From Deinococcus sp. (GTDB lineage Bacteria > Deinococcota > Deinococci > Deinococcales > Deinococcaceae), in contig JAGLBF010000144.1 in assembly GCA_018260375.1 (NCBI GenBank), forward strand, positions 1-5,650: a DNA stretch of 5,650 bases. Reading direction: 5' to 3'. Under the pieces are notes generated by a model. It was not told the origin of the DNA. It saw nothing but the letters and a program-made list of their open reading frames with translations, and did not search any database. A program made the position numbers and the translations under genes. Below are positions 1 through 5,596 of this stretch, one piece after another; positions within the stretch are counted from its first letter, which is position 1; the number at the start of each line of letters is the position of its first letter.

Positions 1-367
1 CCTGTGACCTCACGAACTTGTTCACATAATCCATAGACATGTTCACGGTCTTGTTCATTGGTGGGGGTAACGAGTAGGGCAATATCATTGCCCAATGTAT
101 CTACAGCTGCATGAATTTTGCTTCCTTTGCGCTTTTTACCTCCATAGGCAACGCGTTGCGTTGCGCTTCCTGTCGAGACAAATTCTGCAAATCATGAGCT
201 AAGTAACGCCATTGGGAGCCTGTACGTCCCATCCAAAGTGTTGCATTCAGCATTTCACGAATAGGATAAATGCGTTGTGGTGCGTCTGCAGGCAATAAAG
301 TGAAGTAAGGCAGCATGAAAATATGGGTTTCATCATCTAGGTCGCTTGGATAGGGTTTGCGGCTCAT
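1..367 (-). pseudogene. IS5-family transposase remnant, internally deleted and frameshifted, cut by the window edge
   Basis: An intact relative would be a DDE transposase that moves an IS5-family insertion sequence. Reading leftward from ATG at 365-367, about 57 residues match the usual N-terminus: MSRKPYPSDLDDET, then a PQRIYPIREMLNA block and RTGSQWRYLAHDL. The frame then leaves the family sequence and stops at 101-103. From about 190 down to 1 a different frame resumes the family: AYGGKKRKGSKIHAAVDTLG, then a TPTNEQDREHVYGL segment open to the window edge. Intact members normally carry roughly 65-75 residues between these blocks, including the first catalytic Asp (usually in a DSRTLQS-like motif). 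That stretch is missing here. So there was one deletion with a frame change near 180-200, and the product cannot be active. The fragment is more AT-rich than the neighbouring genes, as expected for an acquired element. The family call is firm; the exact junction and subgroup are not. Confidence 0.85.
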
Positions 368-438
368 ACCCTAAGCCTACCTGTTATGTCGCACACATAA
401 AATACTACCTAAATTTCAAATGCCTTGCTGACACCCTC
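1..438 (-). mobile_element. Remnant of an IS5-family insertion sequence, outer end probably near 438
   Basis: The transposase remnant and about 70 AT-rich noncoding bases upstream of its start form one end of an insertion sequence. A likely terminus lies at 422-438. Read on the minus strand it begins GAGGGTGTCAGCAAGGC and is followed outward by TA, which would suit the short TA-type target sites of some IS5 subgroups. The composition changes just beyond it, where the secA-side repeat begins. The other end lies outside the window, so the inverted repeat and target duplication cannot be checked. The element is inferred from the transposase; the boundary is a guess. Confidence 0.45.
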
Positions 439-447
439 TAGGGCATT

Positions 448-575
448 GTACGGATTCCGCCTTCATTCCAGTACAGTCAGGAAAGCGCCGCCTGCACTGC
501 TCAGTACCTGCCGCTTACGGTTCCGCGTATCCGAGGAAAGCGCCCGAATCCGCTGTACTTCCACCAGCAGGTACT
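448..575. repeat. Structured intergenic repeat, copy 1, downstream of secA
   Basis: This noncoding stretch between the IS remnant and the secA stop shares ordered blocks with 4405-4514: TACGGA, TTCAT, CCAGTACAGT (468-477 and 4465-4474) and GCGCCGCCTGC (485-495 and 4488-4498). It is rich in self-complementary sequence. CAGTCAGG at 474-481 pairs with CCTGCACTG at 491-499, with one bulged C. AGTACCTGC at 503-511 is the exact inverse of GCAGGTACT at 567-575. CGGATTC at 451-457 is the inverse of GAATCCG at 546-552. It looks like a small noncoding repeat of the kind scattered through Deinococcus genomes, but the named family is not identified. Its position just after the stop also allows a role in secA mRNA 3' end formation, although no T-run follows a stem on the minus strand. 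Confidence 0.6.
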
Positions 576-587
576 TATGAAGAATGA

Positions 588-3188
588 TCAGCCTTGCTGC
601 ATTCTAAATATCAACTTAGTTACTTCGGACTTTAAGGTATCGATCATTTCATTAAACATGTTGGTGGCTTCAAATTTGTACTCGGTAAAAGGGTCACGCT
701 GTCCGTAGCCGCGCAGCCCGATGCCCTGGCGCAGTACATCCATGCCGTGCAGGTGCTCTTTCCAGTGCTGGTCAACCACCTGCAGCAGCACATAACGGCT
801 GAGGGCGTTCATGTTATCGGGGCCCAGTTCTAGCTTGCGGGCATCAAAGGCGTCAGCAACGGCGCCCAGCACGCTTTGGTGAGACTGGTCGGCGGGCATG
901 GTTTTCAGGGCGGCAAAGTCAAAGCCCTCTAGCTGCGGCACCGCGTCTAGCAGGGTTGCTTGCAGGCCTTCCACATCCCAGTTGTCGTGGTCGGCGTCAA
1001 GTGGAGTGTACTGGTCAAGTAGGGCCTCTACATGGTCGGCAATCATGCCTTCTACCGTTTCCTCAATGTCCTCATCGGGGCCAAGCAGCACTTCGCGGCG
1101 CTGGGCATATACCGTTTCACGCTGCTTGCTCATCACGTTGTCAAATTCAAGCAGTTGCTTACGGGTAGAAAAATTGCGGTCTTCTACGCGGGCCTGAGCC
1201 TTTTCTATAGCGCCGGTGACCATTTTAGCCTCAATAGGCTGGGTGTCGTCCATACCCAGCCTGTCCATCATGCCCACCACGCGGTCATTGGCAAAAAGGC
1301 GCATCAGTTCGTCATCAAAAGAGGCAAAAAAGCGGCTGGAGCCTGGGTCACCCTGGCGGCCCGCACGCCCGCGCAACTGGTTGTCAATGCGGCGCGACTC
1401 GTGGCGCTCGGTGCCGATGATGTGTAGCCCGCCCAATTGGCGTACCAGGTCGCGGTCAGCCATCACATCTGCGTGAACTTGCTGGGCTTGCTGTACAAAT
1501 TCGGGGCTCACGCCTGCAATCTTCAGGCCTATCTCCAGGGCGTTCGGGTCTTCGCGGCTAATTGCCTTGATAAAAGCTTCGGCTTCGGGGGCGTAGCGGC
1601 TGATGCCAAAGTGCTGCTCTAATGCTTCGCCCAGAATAAACTCGGCATTTCCGCCCAGCATGATGTCCGTGCCGCGCCCCGCCATGTTGGTGGCGATAGT
1701 CACCTGGTTGCTACGCCCCGCCTGCGCCACGATGCTGGCTTCCTGGGCTTCGTATTTGGCATTCAGCACGTTGTGGGGTATCTGGGCTTCGTGCAGCATT
1801 TGTGACAAAAGCTCAGAGGTTTCAATACTCACCGTACCGATAAGAATAGGTCGGCCTGTTTTATGCAGTTCAATAACTTCATTCACCACATTGACAAACT
1901 TGCCATTGCGGGTGCGGAAAATCAGGTCGTCGGCATCTTTACGAATGACGGGCTTATTGGTAGGAATGACCAACACATCACTGCCGTAAATGTCCATAAA
2001 CTCTTTTTCTTCGGTTTTGGCCGTACCCGTCATCCCTGCAAACTTGTCATAGAGTCTAAAAAAGTTCTGATAGGTAATGGTGGCTAAAGTCTGGTTTTCA
2101 TTTTCAATTTTAACATTTTCTTTGGCTTCAATAGCCTGGTGTAATCCTTCACCGTAGCGCCGCCCTGCCATAGAGCGCCCGGTAAACTCGTCAATAATCA
2201 CCACTTCGCCCTCGGCATTGACAATATAATCGGTGTCTTTGTGGTACAAATCCTTAGCCCGCAGCGCCTGGGTAATCATGTGGGCCTTTTCCATGTGTTC
2301 GGGGCTGTACAGGTCATCAATAGACAGCAGCCGCTCCAGCTTGCCGATGCCGCCTTCGGTGAGGTGTACGCCTTTGCTCTTTTCGTCAATGGTGTAATCG
2401 CCCGTCGGCTCAGTGCGCTTGCCAGGCTCGGCGGGTTCGCCGCGTGTCAGGCGTTTGACCAGTTTGGACATCACATAATATTGGTCGGTGGCTTTCTCAG
2501 CGGCGCCCGAAATAATCAGCGGGGTGCGGGCCTCATCAACCAAAATACTGTCTACCTCGTCTACAATGGCAAAGTGCAGCGGATGGTCCGCACGCAGCAC
2601 CAACTGATCGCGGCTTTGCGCCATGTTGTCGCGCAGGTAGTCAAAACCTAATTCTGAATTGGTGACATAGGTGATGTCGCAGCCGTAGGCCGCTTGACGC
2701 TCCTGCGGGGTCATATCGCGCTGAATGAGCCCGATGCTAAGGCCCAGCGTGCGGTAGAGCAAGCTCATTTCCTCGGCCCCTACTTTGGCGAGGTAGTCGT
2801 TGACGGTCACCAGGTGCGTACCCTGCCCCGACAGCGCATTAAAGGCCAGTGCCAAAGTGGCAACCAGCGTCTTTCCTTCGCCCGTACGCATTTCGGCAAT
2901 GCGGCCCTGGTGCAGCGCTGCTCCGCCAATAAGCTGAGTGTCGTAGTGACGCTTGCCGATCGAGCGCTTACCCGCCTCGCGGATGATGGCAAAAGACGGC
3001 ACAATCAGGTCGTCGAGCGGCTCGCCCTGCTCTATGACGCGGCGGCGCAAATCCATAAACGCGGCACTTAGGTCGCTGATCTGCTCCGTTTCTTTTTCCA
3101 GGGCGTTGACAGGCTCCACCACCGATTTGATGATGCGCTGCACGTCGCGTTGGTTGGTATCAAACATTTTATTCAGGACACGAAACAT
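588..3188 (-). CDS. secA: Preprotein translocase ATPase SecA
   Basis: SecA is the ATP-driven motor that pushes unfolded preproteins through the SecYEG channel at the cytoplasmic membrane. From MFRVLNKMFD the protein has 866 residues and all core parts: Walker A RTGEGKT at 101-107, Walker B-type DEVD at 210-213, the preprotein-binding region from about 223 to 366, the GMTGTA block at 385-390, the second ATPase half with IGTVSIETSE (450-459) and NMAGRGTDI (501-509), then GTERHESRRIDNQLRGRAGR at 592-611. The helical scaffold follows, with DQHWKEHLHGMDVLRQGIGL at 806-825. It ends RMQQG without the cysteine-rich SEC-C zinc tail of E. coli SecA. The 71 residues between LGGN (511-514) and LGGLHIIG (585-592) are longer than in E. 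coli. The frame is open upstream to an ATG at 3317, but those 43 residues do not resemble SecA and have no ribosome site. The chosen start has GGAG four bases upstream. The gene stands alone and diverges from the permease. Wording and length match Deinococcus SecA. Confidence 0.97.
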   Translation of the reverse strand: MFRVLNKMFDTNQRDVQRIIKSVVEPVNALEKETEQISDLSAAFMDLRRRVIEQGEPLDDLIVPSFAIIREAGKRSIGKRHYDTQLIGGAALHQGRIAEMRTGEGKTLVATLALAFNALSGQGTHLVTVNDYLAKVGAEEMSLLYRTLGLSIGLIQRDMTPQERQAAYGCDITYVTNSELGFDYLRDNMAQSRDQLVLRADHPLHFAIVDEVDSILVDEARTPLIISGAAEKATDQYYVMSKLVKRLTRGEPAEPGKRTEPTGDYTIDEKSKGVHLTEGGIGKLERLLSIDDLYSPEHMEKAHMITQALRAKDLYHKDTDYIVNAEGEVVIIDEFTGRSMAGRRYGEGLHQAIEAKENVKIENENQTLATITYQNFFRLYDKFAGMTGTAKTEEKEFMDIYGSDVLVIPTNKPVIRKDADDLIFRTRNGKFVNVVNEVIELHKTGRPILIGTVSIETSELLSQMLHEAQIPHNVLNAKYEAQEASIVAQAGRSNQVTIATNMAGRGTDIMLGGNAEFILGEALEQHFGISRYAPEAEAFIKAISREDPNALEIGLKIAGVSPEFVQQAQQVHADVMADRDLVRQLGGLHIIGTERHESRRIDNQLRGRAGRQGDPGSSRFFASFDDELMRLFANDRVVGMMDRLGMDDTQPIEAKMVTGAIEKAQARVEDRNFSTRKQLLEFDNVMSKQRETVYAQRREVLLGPDEDIEETVEGMIADHVEALLDQYTPLDADHDNWDVEGLQATLLDAVPQLEGFDFAALKTMPADQSHQSVLGAVADAFDARKLELGPDNMNALSRYVLLQVVDQHWKEHLHGMDVLRQGIGLRGYGQRDPFTEYKFEATNMFNEMIDTLKSEVTKLIFRMQQG

Positions 3189-3202
3189 ATTTCTCCAGTA
3201 TA
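3189..3202 (-). promoter_or_regulatory. secA start region: TATACT -10 box and GGAG ribosome site just before ATG
   Basis: Read on the minus strand, TATACT (3202-3197) is followed by GGAGAAAT and then the ATG. A -10 box eight bases before the start would place transcription initiation at or next to the A of ATG, giving a leaderless mRNA, which is common in Deinococcus. The GGAG in the gap would then be untranscribed. If instead an upstream promoter is used, GGAG serves as the ribosome binding site. There is no good -35 box at 16-18 bases; the sequence there reads TCCTCC. Both readings support the start at 3188. Confidence 0.5.
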
Positions 3203-3424
3203 GCGCGCTGAGCTGACGGGGAGGATTGGGGATAGATGATAGCTGTTGGGTAATGAACGTCAGAGAGAATAAAAGACAAGGCTGGATTATGCAGTACGGC
3301 CTGATTGTTACTAACATCTGTAGCTATAAATAGTATGAAGCCTTAATATAAAAAACTGCCACCTTTAAGAAGATGGTTCACGCTACAGCAGCACGTCAGG
3401 AGAAGGCTAGTTTCTAGATTGTTA

Positions 3425-3460
3425 GTACAGGCACATTGATTGGTACAGACACATTGATTT
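3425..3460. repeat. 18-base tandem direct repeat, two units
   Basis: GTACAGGCACATTGATTG (3425-3442) is followed immediately by GTACAGACACATTGATTT (3443-3460), with 16 of 18 positions identical. It sits about 120 bases before the permease start, upstream of the inverted repeat at 3498-3527. It could be a paired binding site or simply a slippage duplication; the sequence alone does not decide. Confidence 0.8.
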
Positions 3461-3497
3461 GTGGCCTGGTGATATCGCTGGTTTTTGTTGCTTGTGT

Positions 3498-3527
3498 CTG
3501 ACGTACTCAGCGCCCATAGTACGTCAG
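3498..3527. promoter_or_regulatory. Perfect 10-bp inverted repeat, probable operator of the permease gene
   Basis: CTGACGTACT (3498-3507) and AGTACGTCAG (3518-3527) are exact inverse copies separated by ten bases. If transcription starts near 3559, the pair spans about -61 to -32 and overlaps the place where a -35 box would be. A dimeric regulator bound there could block or recruit RNA polymerase. As a terminator it is poor: the run of five T starts about ten bases after the stem. The half-site core ACGTCAG recurs at 3257 and 3393. The regulator is unknown. Confidence 0.55.
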
Positions 3528-3543
3528 GGCTGGCGGCTTTTTG

Positions 3544-3573
3544 TGGGATAATCAGGCAGATGCAAACTTGGAG
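3544..3573 (+). promoter_or_regulatory. Promoter (extended -10) and ribosome binding site of the ABC permease
   Basis: TGGGATAAT at 3544-3552 reads as an extended -10 element (TGN followed by GATAAT). No recognisable -35 lies 17 bases upstream, which an extended -10 or an activator at the adjacent inverted repeat could make up for. Transcription would begin near 3559. GGAG at 3570-3573 lies six bases before ATG 3580, giving a short leader with a normal ribosome site, unlike the leaderless-looking neighbours. Confidence 0.5.
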
Positions 3574-3579
3574 AATACA

Positions 3580-4407
3580 ATGACGGCGCCTGCTCCACGA
3601 CGTAAGTCACCTGGGAGTTGGACACTGGCCTTGTGGCTGATCGGCGCAGCCCTGGCGTTTTACCTGCTCTTTTTTCTGATTACCCTGGTACTTGGACGCA
3701 TGCCAGAACCGATTGGCTCACGGGCAGGTATGTTTGTACAGGGCGCTAAAACCACGCTGTACCTCACGGTGGTTTCTGGAATCATTGGCCTGGTTGTGGG
3801 CATCATCGCGGGCCTGATGAAAACCAGCCGCAGCGCCTTGGTCCGTGCCCCTGCCAACCTCTTTATCTGGTTGGTGCGTGGCACGCCGCTGCTGGTACAG
3901 ATTTTATTTGTGTATAACGCCTTGCCTCCCCTGATAGTGGGCTTGGGCGCTTGGCTGGGCAACCAATTTTTCGGGCATCCTATCTGGGCCGGCGTACAAC
4001 TCAATGAGTTCTGGTCGGCCGTGGTGGCCTTGTCGCTCAACGTGGGCGCTTACAACGCCGAAGTCATTCGCGCAGGCATAGAGGCTATACCGCGCGGGCA
4101 AAGCGAAGCAGCGCGCAGCCTGGGCCTGAGCAGCGGGCAAACCATGCAACAAGTTATCTTGCCCCAGGCCATGCGCGTGGTGGTGCCGCCGCTGGTCAAC
4201 AATATGGTGGCCTTGCTCAAAGACTCTTCTTTGGCCTCTACTATTTCGCTGGTTGAGCTGACGCTGGCGGGCCAACGGGTATCATCGGAAACGTTTATGC
4301 CTATTCCAGTGCTAACCACAATCGCTGCTGTGTACCTAGCGCTTACTACCGTACTTACCTTATTTACTGACCAACTGGAAAAGCGTATTAAGATTGCCAG
4401 CAGGTGA
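3580..4407 (+). CDS. Polar/charged amino acid ABC transporter permease (HisM/GlnP family)
   Basis: This is a membrane subunit of an ABC importer for amino acids. Normally two permease subunits pair with a cytoplasmic ATPase and receive substrate from an extracytoplasmic binding protein. The 275-residue product has a basic N-terminus, then hydrophobic segments at about 14-38, 57-80, 91-113, 143-160, 198-218 and 240-262. Family marks are QGAKTTLYLTVVSG near 54-67, VRGTPLLVQILFVYNALP at 99-116, and the cytoplasmic EAA loop that contacts the ATPase: GAYNAEVIRAGIEAIPRGQ at 156-174, then EAARSLG at 176-182 and VILPQA at 192-197. KDSSLAS at 214-220 is also typical of the HisM/GlnP class. The start at 3580 has GGAG six bases upstream; a TTG at 3541 would overlap the promoter. 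No ATPase or binding protein gene flanks it, so it appears to be transcribed alone and its partners must lie elsewhere. The exact amino acid cannot be deduced. Some residues between 114 and 142 may form a further short helix or loop. Confidence 0.93.
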   Translation: MTAPAPRRKSPGSWTLALWLIGAALAFYLLFFLITLVLGRMPEPIGSRAGMFVQGAKTTLYLTVVSGIIGLVVGIIAGLMKTSRSALVRAPANLFIWLVRGTPLLVQILFVYNALPPLIVGLGAWLGNQFFGHPIWAGVQLNEFWSAVVALSLNVGAYNAEVIRAGIEAIPRGQSEAARSLGLSSGQTMQQVILPQAMRVVVPPLVNNMVALLKDSSLASTISLVELTLAGQRVSSETFMPIPVLTTIAAVYLALTTVLTLFTDQLEKRIKIASR

Positions 4408-4425
4408 TACGGACTGCGGCTTCAT

Positions 4426-4480
4426 TTCAGCACAGGGCCAGTATTCCAGCACAGGGGCAGTATCCCAGTACAGTTGAAGT
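4426..4480. repeat. Imperfect tandem repeat, three units of 18-19 bases
   Basis: The units are TTCAGCACAGGGCCAGTA (4426-4443), TTCCAGCACAGGGGCAGTA (4444-4462) and the more diverged TCCCAGTACAGTTGAAGT (4463-4480). The core is CAGYACAG followed by CAGTA. This expansion lies inside repeat copy 2 and accounts for its extra length over copy 1. Confidence 0.65.
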
Positions 4481-4504
4481 CGCAAAGGCGCCGCCTGCGC
4501 TTTT
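4481..4504 (+). terminator. Possible intrinsic terminator of the permease transcript
   Basis: CGC (4481-4483) and AGGC (4486-4489) can pair with GCCT (4493-4496) and GCG (4497-4499), leaving two unpaired A bases and a three-base loop. After one C comes TTTT (4501-4504). The stem is GC-rich but short and bulged, and the T-run is only four long, so this is a weak terminator candidate about 75 bases after the stop codon. Confidence 0.35.
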
Positions 4505-4616
4505 GTACCGCGAAGTTCATATGAGGCAGTGCGATGTTATTCCAGGTCGTTCTATTCAAGCTTTAGAGAGTTAGACCTTCTTTGCCTCTACTAGACCGCT
4601 CCTCTGATTCCGCGCC

Positions 4617-4629
4617 TATACTGGCCTGT
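4617..4629 (+). promoter_or_regulatory. Leaderless-type promoter of the TSUP family gene
   Basis: TATACT at 4617-4622 lies seven bases before ATG 4630, so transcription should begin at or near the A of ATG. No purine-rich ribosome site is present in the 20 bases upstream, which fits a leaderless mRNA. The surrounding wording, CGCGCC then TATACTGG, closely resembles the secA start region (CGCGC then TATACTGG). No convincing -35 is seen; TAGACC at 4592-4597 is a weak match at a long spacing. Confidence 0.6.
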
Positions 4630-5415
4630 ATGCCGCTTGCTCCTCATGACCTGCCCCTGACCATCAGCCCCAGTGTGCTGCTTTACGGCGTGCCGCTGGC
4701 GTTTTTGGCGGGGTTTATTGATGCAGTGGCAGGGGGCGGAGGCACCATTACCCTTCCCACGCTGCTTTTTATGGGGTTGCCCGCTGCCAATGCGGTGGCG
4801 ACCAATAAGTTGCTGGCTATCTTTGGATCGGCGAGTGCCACCTGGCAATACAGCAAAGCGGGTCATATTGACTGGGCGCTGATGGCCCGCCTGATACCGC
4901 TGGCGCTGGTCGGCTCGGCGCTGGGGGCCTACGCGGTGCACTTTGTCGACCCCAATATTTTTAAGTGGCTGGTGGCGGTGGTGGTACTGGTGGTCGGCGC
5001 ACTGGTGCTTGTCAACAAAAACTTTGGACTGGCAGACCGCTACCCAGGTCTCACGCCCAGGGTGCTGGCCCTTACGCTGCCCGGTACGTTTATCATTGGG
5101 CTTTATGACGGCTTTATTGGCCCAGGCACAGGCACGTTCCTGATGTTTATGTTTGCACTGACAGGCCTAAACTTGGTACGCGCTTCGGGCAACGCCAAGG
5201 CCATCAACTTTGCGACCAATAGTGGGGCCTTTCTCCTGTTTTTGTTGGGCAGTAAAATGGTCTTTTGGATAGGTTTACCTATGGGTATTGCGAATGCGCT
5301 GGGTGCCTACGTAGGTTCTCGCATGGCGATGCTGCGCGGCAGTGCGTTTGTAAAGGTAATATACGCCGTTATTGTGGTGCTGGTTGCAGGTAAGCTGTTT
5401 TTAGATGCCAGATAA
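4630..5415 (+). CDS. TSUP family (TauE/SafE, YfcA-like) membrane transporter
   Basis: Proteins of this family are polytopic inner-membrane carriers; characterised members move sulfite, sulfoacetate or other small organic or sulfur anions. The 261-residue product shows the two-fold internal repeat of the family. The first half has AGFIDAVAGGGGTITLPTLL at 27-46 and GLPAANAVATNK at 49-60. The second half has IGLYDGFIGPGTGTFLMFMF at 156-175 and ASGNAKAINFATNSGA at 185-200. Both halves share a G-x-x-D-(A/G)-x-x-G-x-G-x-G-T pattern. Hydrophobic stretches near 15-35, 40-50, 85-105, 111-130, 145-160, 165-180, 196-216, 217-230 and 240-258 suggest about eight membrane helices. The length is close to that of E. 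coli YfcA. An in-frame TTG at 4582 would add 16 residues, but they are not family-like and precede the -10 box, so ATG 4630 is chosen. The gene stands alone and its substrate is unknown. Confidence 0.92.
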   Translation: MPLAPHDLPLTISPSVLLYGVPLAFLAGFIDAVAGGGGTITLPTLLFMGLPAANAVATNKLLAIFGSASATWQYSKAGHIDWALMARLIPLALVGSALGAYAVHFVDPNIFKWLVAVVVLVVGALVLVNKNFGLADRYPGLTPRVLALTLPGTFIIGLYDGFIGPGTGTFLMFMFALTGLNLVRASGNAKAINFATNSGAFLLFLLGSKMVFWIGLPMGIANALGAYVGSRMAMLRGSAFVKVIYAVIVVLVAGKLFLDAR

Positions 5416-5478
5416 ATGCTAAAACGCCTGCAGTAATACAAAAACTTTTGCTTTAAAAGAACCATCACTTTACCGGGT

Positions 5479-5551
5479 GATTGCAGACTGCGCTTCATGC
5501 CAGCACCACCCCAGATGTGTTCTCTGTGCTTCTATACCGCGAAAGGCGTAC
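5479..5551. repeat. Structured intergenic repeat, copy 3 (diverged)
   Basis: GATTGCAGACTGCGCTTCATGCCAGCAC at 5479-5506 aligns with copy 2 at 4406-4433 apart from a one-base gap and a few changes. TACCGCGAA at 5535-5543 matches 4506-4514 exactly, at the same end of the element. The middle block with GCGCCGCCTGC is absent. It begins about 65 bases after the stop of the TSUP gene. No open reading frame or convincing terminator is seen between 5416 and 5478: only two weak hairpins, CTTTT/AAAAG at 5445-5459 and ATCAC/GTGAT at 5464-5481. Confidence 0.5.
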
Positions 5552-5596
5552 CTTTTTCTATGCCTGCCTCCCAGATTTCACCGTTTTTTTAAGTGC

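Larger units (their letters stand above)
3189..3579. other. Divergent control region between secA and the ABC permease
   Basis: This 391-base gap has no credible gene. Its middle (about 3260-3460) is AT-rich compared with the flanking genes. It contains the secA start signals on the left, the permease promoter and ribosome site on the right, an 18-base tandem repeat at 3425-3460, and four copies of ACGTCAG: direct at 3257-3263, 3393-3399 and 3521-3527, inverted at 3498-3504. CTGACG at 3213-3218 is a shorter partial match. By a simple base-frequency estimate, such a 7-mer is expected well under once in a stretch this size. The pattern suggests binding sites for a DNA-binding protein acting on one or both genes, but no known regulator is recognised from the motif. 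Confidence 0.55.
4405..4514. repeat. Structured intergenic repeat, copy 2, starting on the permease stop codon
   Basis: TGATACGGA at 4405-4413 includes the permease TGA and recurs exactly at 5597-5605. The blocks then follow in the same order as in copy 1: GGCTTCATTTCAG (4418-4430), CCAGTACAGT (4465-4474), GCGCCGCCTGC (4488-4498), then TACCGCGAA (4506-4514), which recurs at 5535-5543. It differs from copy 1 by an internal expansion at 4426-4480. The overlap with the stop codon suggests that an insertion of the element, or drift at its edge, now supplies the end of the gene. Confidence 0.6.

Noticed and set aside
422..599. GCCTTGCTG present both at the presumed IS end (422-430) and at the secA 3' end (591-599)
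   Set aside because: It is only nine bases, and the second copy encodes the last SecA residues. Chance is the simpler explanation and no other IS boundary sign is present there.
1032..1427. Long plus-strand open frame inside secA
   Set aside because: It lies fully antisense to conserved SecA motifs, has no recognisable product and reflects codon bias on the other strand. Other plus-strand frames within secA were dismissed for the same reason.
3189..3317. Upstream ATG extension of secA adding 43 residues
   Set aside because: The added residues do not resemble any SecA N-terminus, there is no ribosome site before ATG 3317, and the extension would cover the TATACT box and the control region. 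Starting at MFRVLNKMFD gives the family length.
3498..3527. Deinococcus radiation/desiccation response motif (RDRM)
   Set aside because: The RDRM is an AT-rich 17-bp palindrome; this inverted repeat has a different core (CTGACGTACT) and a ten-base GC-rich spacer.
3498..3542. Intrinsic terminator formed by the inverted repeat and the following T-run
   Set aside because: About ten bases separate the stem from the five T bases, no gene lies upstream on the plus strand, and the site sits just before a promoter. An operator fits better.
3541..3579. TTG start for the permease, 13 residues upstream
   Set aside because: It would start inside the extended -10 element, has no ribosome site, and the ATG at 3580 has GGAG at the right distance.
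4426..4480. CRISPR-like array
   Set aside because: The units are directly adjacent, short and imperfect, with no unique spacers and no cas genes nearby.
4582..4629. TTG start for the TSUP protein, 16 residues upstream
   Set aside because: The extra residues are not family-like and lie upstream of the -10 box; the ATG fits the leaderless arrangement.
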